A DNA stretch of 64,000 bases, from positions 40,455,029 through 40,519,028 of the forward strand of contig NC_068972.1 in the NCBI RefSeq assembly GCF_016808095.1, in the 5' to 3' direction. Every line of letters starts with the position of its first letter. The first letter of the stretch is position 1. The position numbers were made by a program, and so were the translations under genes. The notes under the pieces were generated by a model, which made no database searches, had not been told where the DNA came from, and saw only the letters and a program-made list of their open reading frames with translations. Positions 63,559 through 64,000 of this stretch are shown here, in pieces. The DNA is from Vigna angularis. Taxonomy: Eukaryota > Streptophyta > Magnoliopsida > Fabales > Fabaceae.

Positions 63559-63790
63559 CCGTTCGTTCTTTATTGACCAATATCGTTCGGTTCCCTGGCA
63601 GACCGTCCGGTTCCAGCAGTTCCCTCACGTTCGGTTCCGGTCTTCTCACGTTCGGATCCAATAGTCCTCTGCCGTGCGGTTCTCTTCTCCATATCTTTAT
63701 GCCGTTCGGCTCCTCCCCCTGCATGCAACCGTTTGTTCTTTTAATGACCAAAACCGTTCGTTCTTTTAATGACCAATACCGTTCGGTTCC
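63440..63790 (-). repeat. Tandem duplication, about 169 bp period, in the retrotransposon interior
   Basis: TTCCCTCACGTTCGGTTCCG begins at 63451 and again at 63620. Each copy continues with CTTCTCACGTTCGGATCCA, CCGTGCGGTTCTCTTCTCCA and TATCTTTATGCCGTTCGGCT, with few differences. CCGTTCGG palindromes recur every 20-40 bases. Confidence 0.85.
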
Positions 63791-64000
63791 CTTGCAGACC
63801 GTGCCTATTCCAAACTGACCCCACACTCTTGGCGGCTCCCGATCGGCCTGGGTGATTGGCCTCGGCCTCCGACCGTGTCACCTCACCGCTTGTTTGTCCC
63901 CAAGACGACTGGTCTTCTATGGCCTCGGATTGCTCGGCCAATGACTGGTAGACTGTTTTGACAGTACGATCGTTCACGTTCGATGCTGGGAAGTATTCTT

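Larger units (their letters stand above)
62474..64000 (-). mobile_element. 3' end of an LTR retrotransposon (minus orientation), continuing beyond the window
   Basis: A 310 bp LTR (62474-62783) is preceded, on the minus strand, by a polypurine tract and by protein-coding and repetitive interior sequence reaching the window edge. The 5' LTR and target duplication partner lie outside. The interior from 63240 to 64000 is rich in CCGTTCGG/CCGAACGG motifs. Confidence 0.75.

Overview
This is a 64 kb stretch of plant nuclear DNA, most probably from a papilionoid legume of the Vigna/Phaseolus type. The grounds are intron-containing plant genes (an ML-domain lipid-binding protein, a type I MADS-box protein, an ATL-type RING-H2 protein, an expp1-like secreted protein, an NF-YA subunit and four SAURs), very AT-rich spacers with long (TA)n tracts, and abundant plant transposon families. 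The legume assignment rests on general resemblance and was not tested by a search.

Layout. 1-1249: 5' part of an ML-domain gene, minus strand, running off the left edge. 1250-12200: mostly AT-rich spacer with four long (TA)n tracts, one MADS-box gene (4106-4744) and a copia fossil. 12216-12719: intronless RING-H2 gene, minus strand. About 15.37-27.97 kb: a large decayed Mutator-like element (MULE) with a FAR1/MULE transposase that ends in an OTU-like domain (plus strand) and a convergent plant-mobile-domain (PMD, MAIN-like) gene (minus strand). It is interrupted by a young gag-only LTR retrotransposon (16233-20306, target duplication CATGT) and by a probable solo LTR (23622-25689, target duplication GTCGT). 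27.97-29.02 kb: a Pack-MULE-like unit whose inverted ends flank an open 274-codon frame made largely of a phytochrome (PHYE-like) PHY-domain fragment.

29566-31693: three-exon expp1-like gene. 31.7-45.4 kb: spacer with a truncated Ty1/copia element, a long inverted repeat and a head-to-head pair of TRIM-like sequences. 46244-49382: NF-YA gene with five coding exons and a likely miR169 site in its 3' UTR. 49.7-55.8 kb: spacer with two head-to-head copia reverse-transcriptase relics and a MULE-end relic. 55.85-61.96 kb: a duplicated block, each copy holding relics of NF-YA exons 2-3 followed by a divergent pair of SAUR genes. 62.47-64.0 kb: the 3' end of a minus-strand LTR retrotransposon with a possible captured DUF632-like fragment.

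The cellular genes do not form a pathway. What organises the window is repeated nesting of transposons, gene-fragment capture and local duplication. Coordinates of intron-exon joints, LTR ends and target duplications were read directly from the sequence. Family assignments come from recognising protein motifs without database searches.
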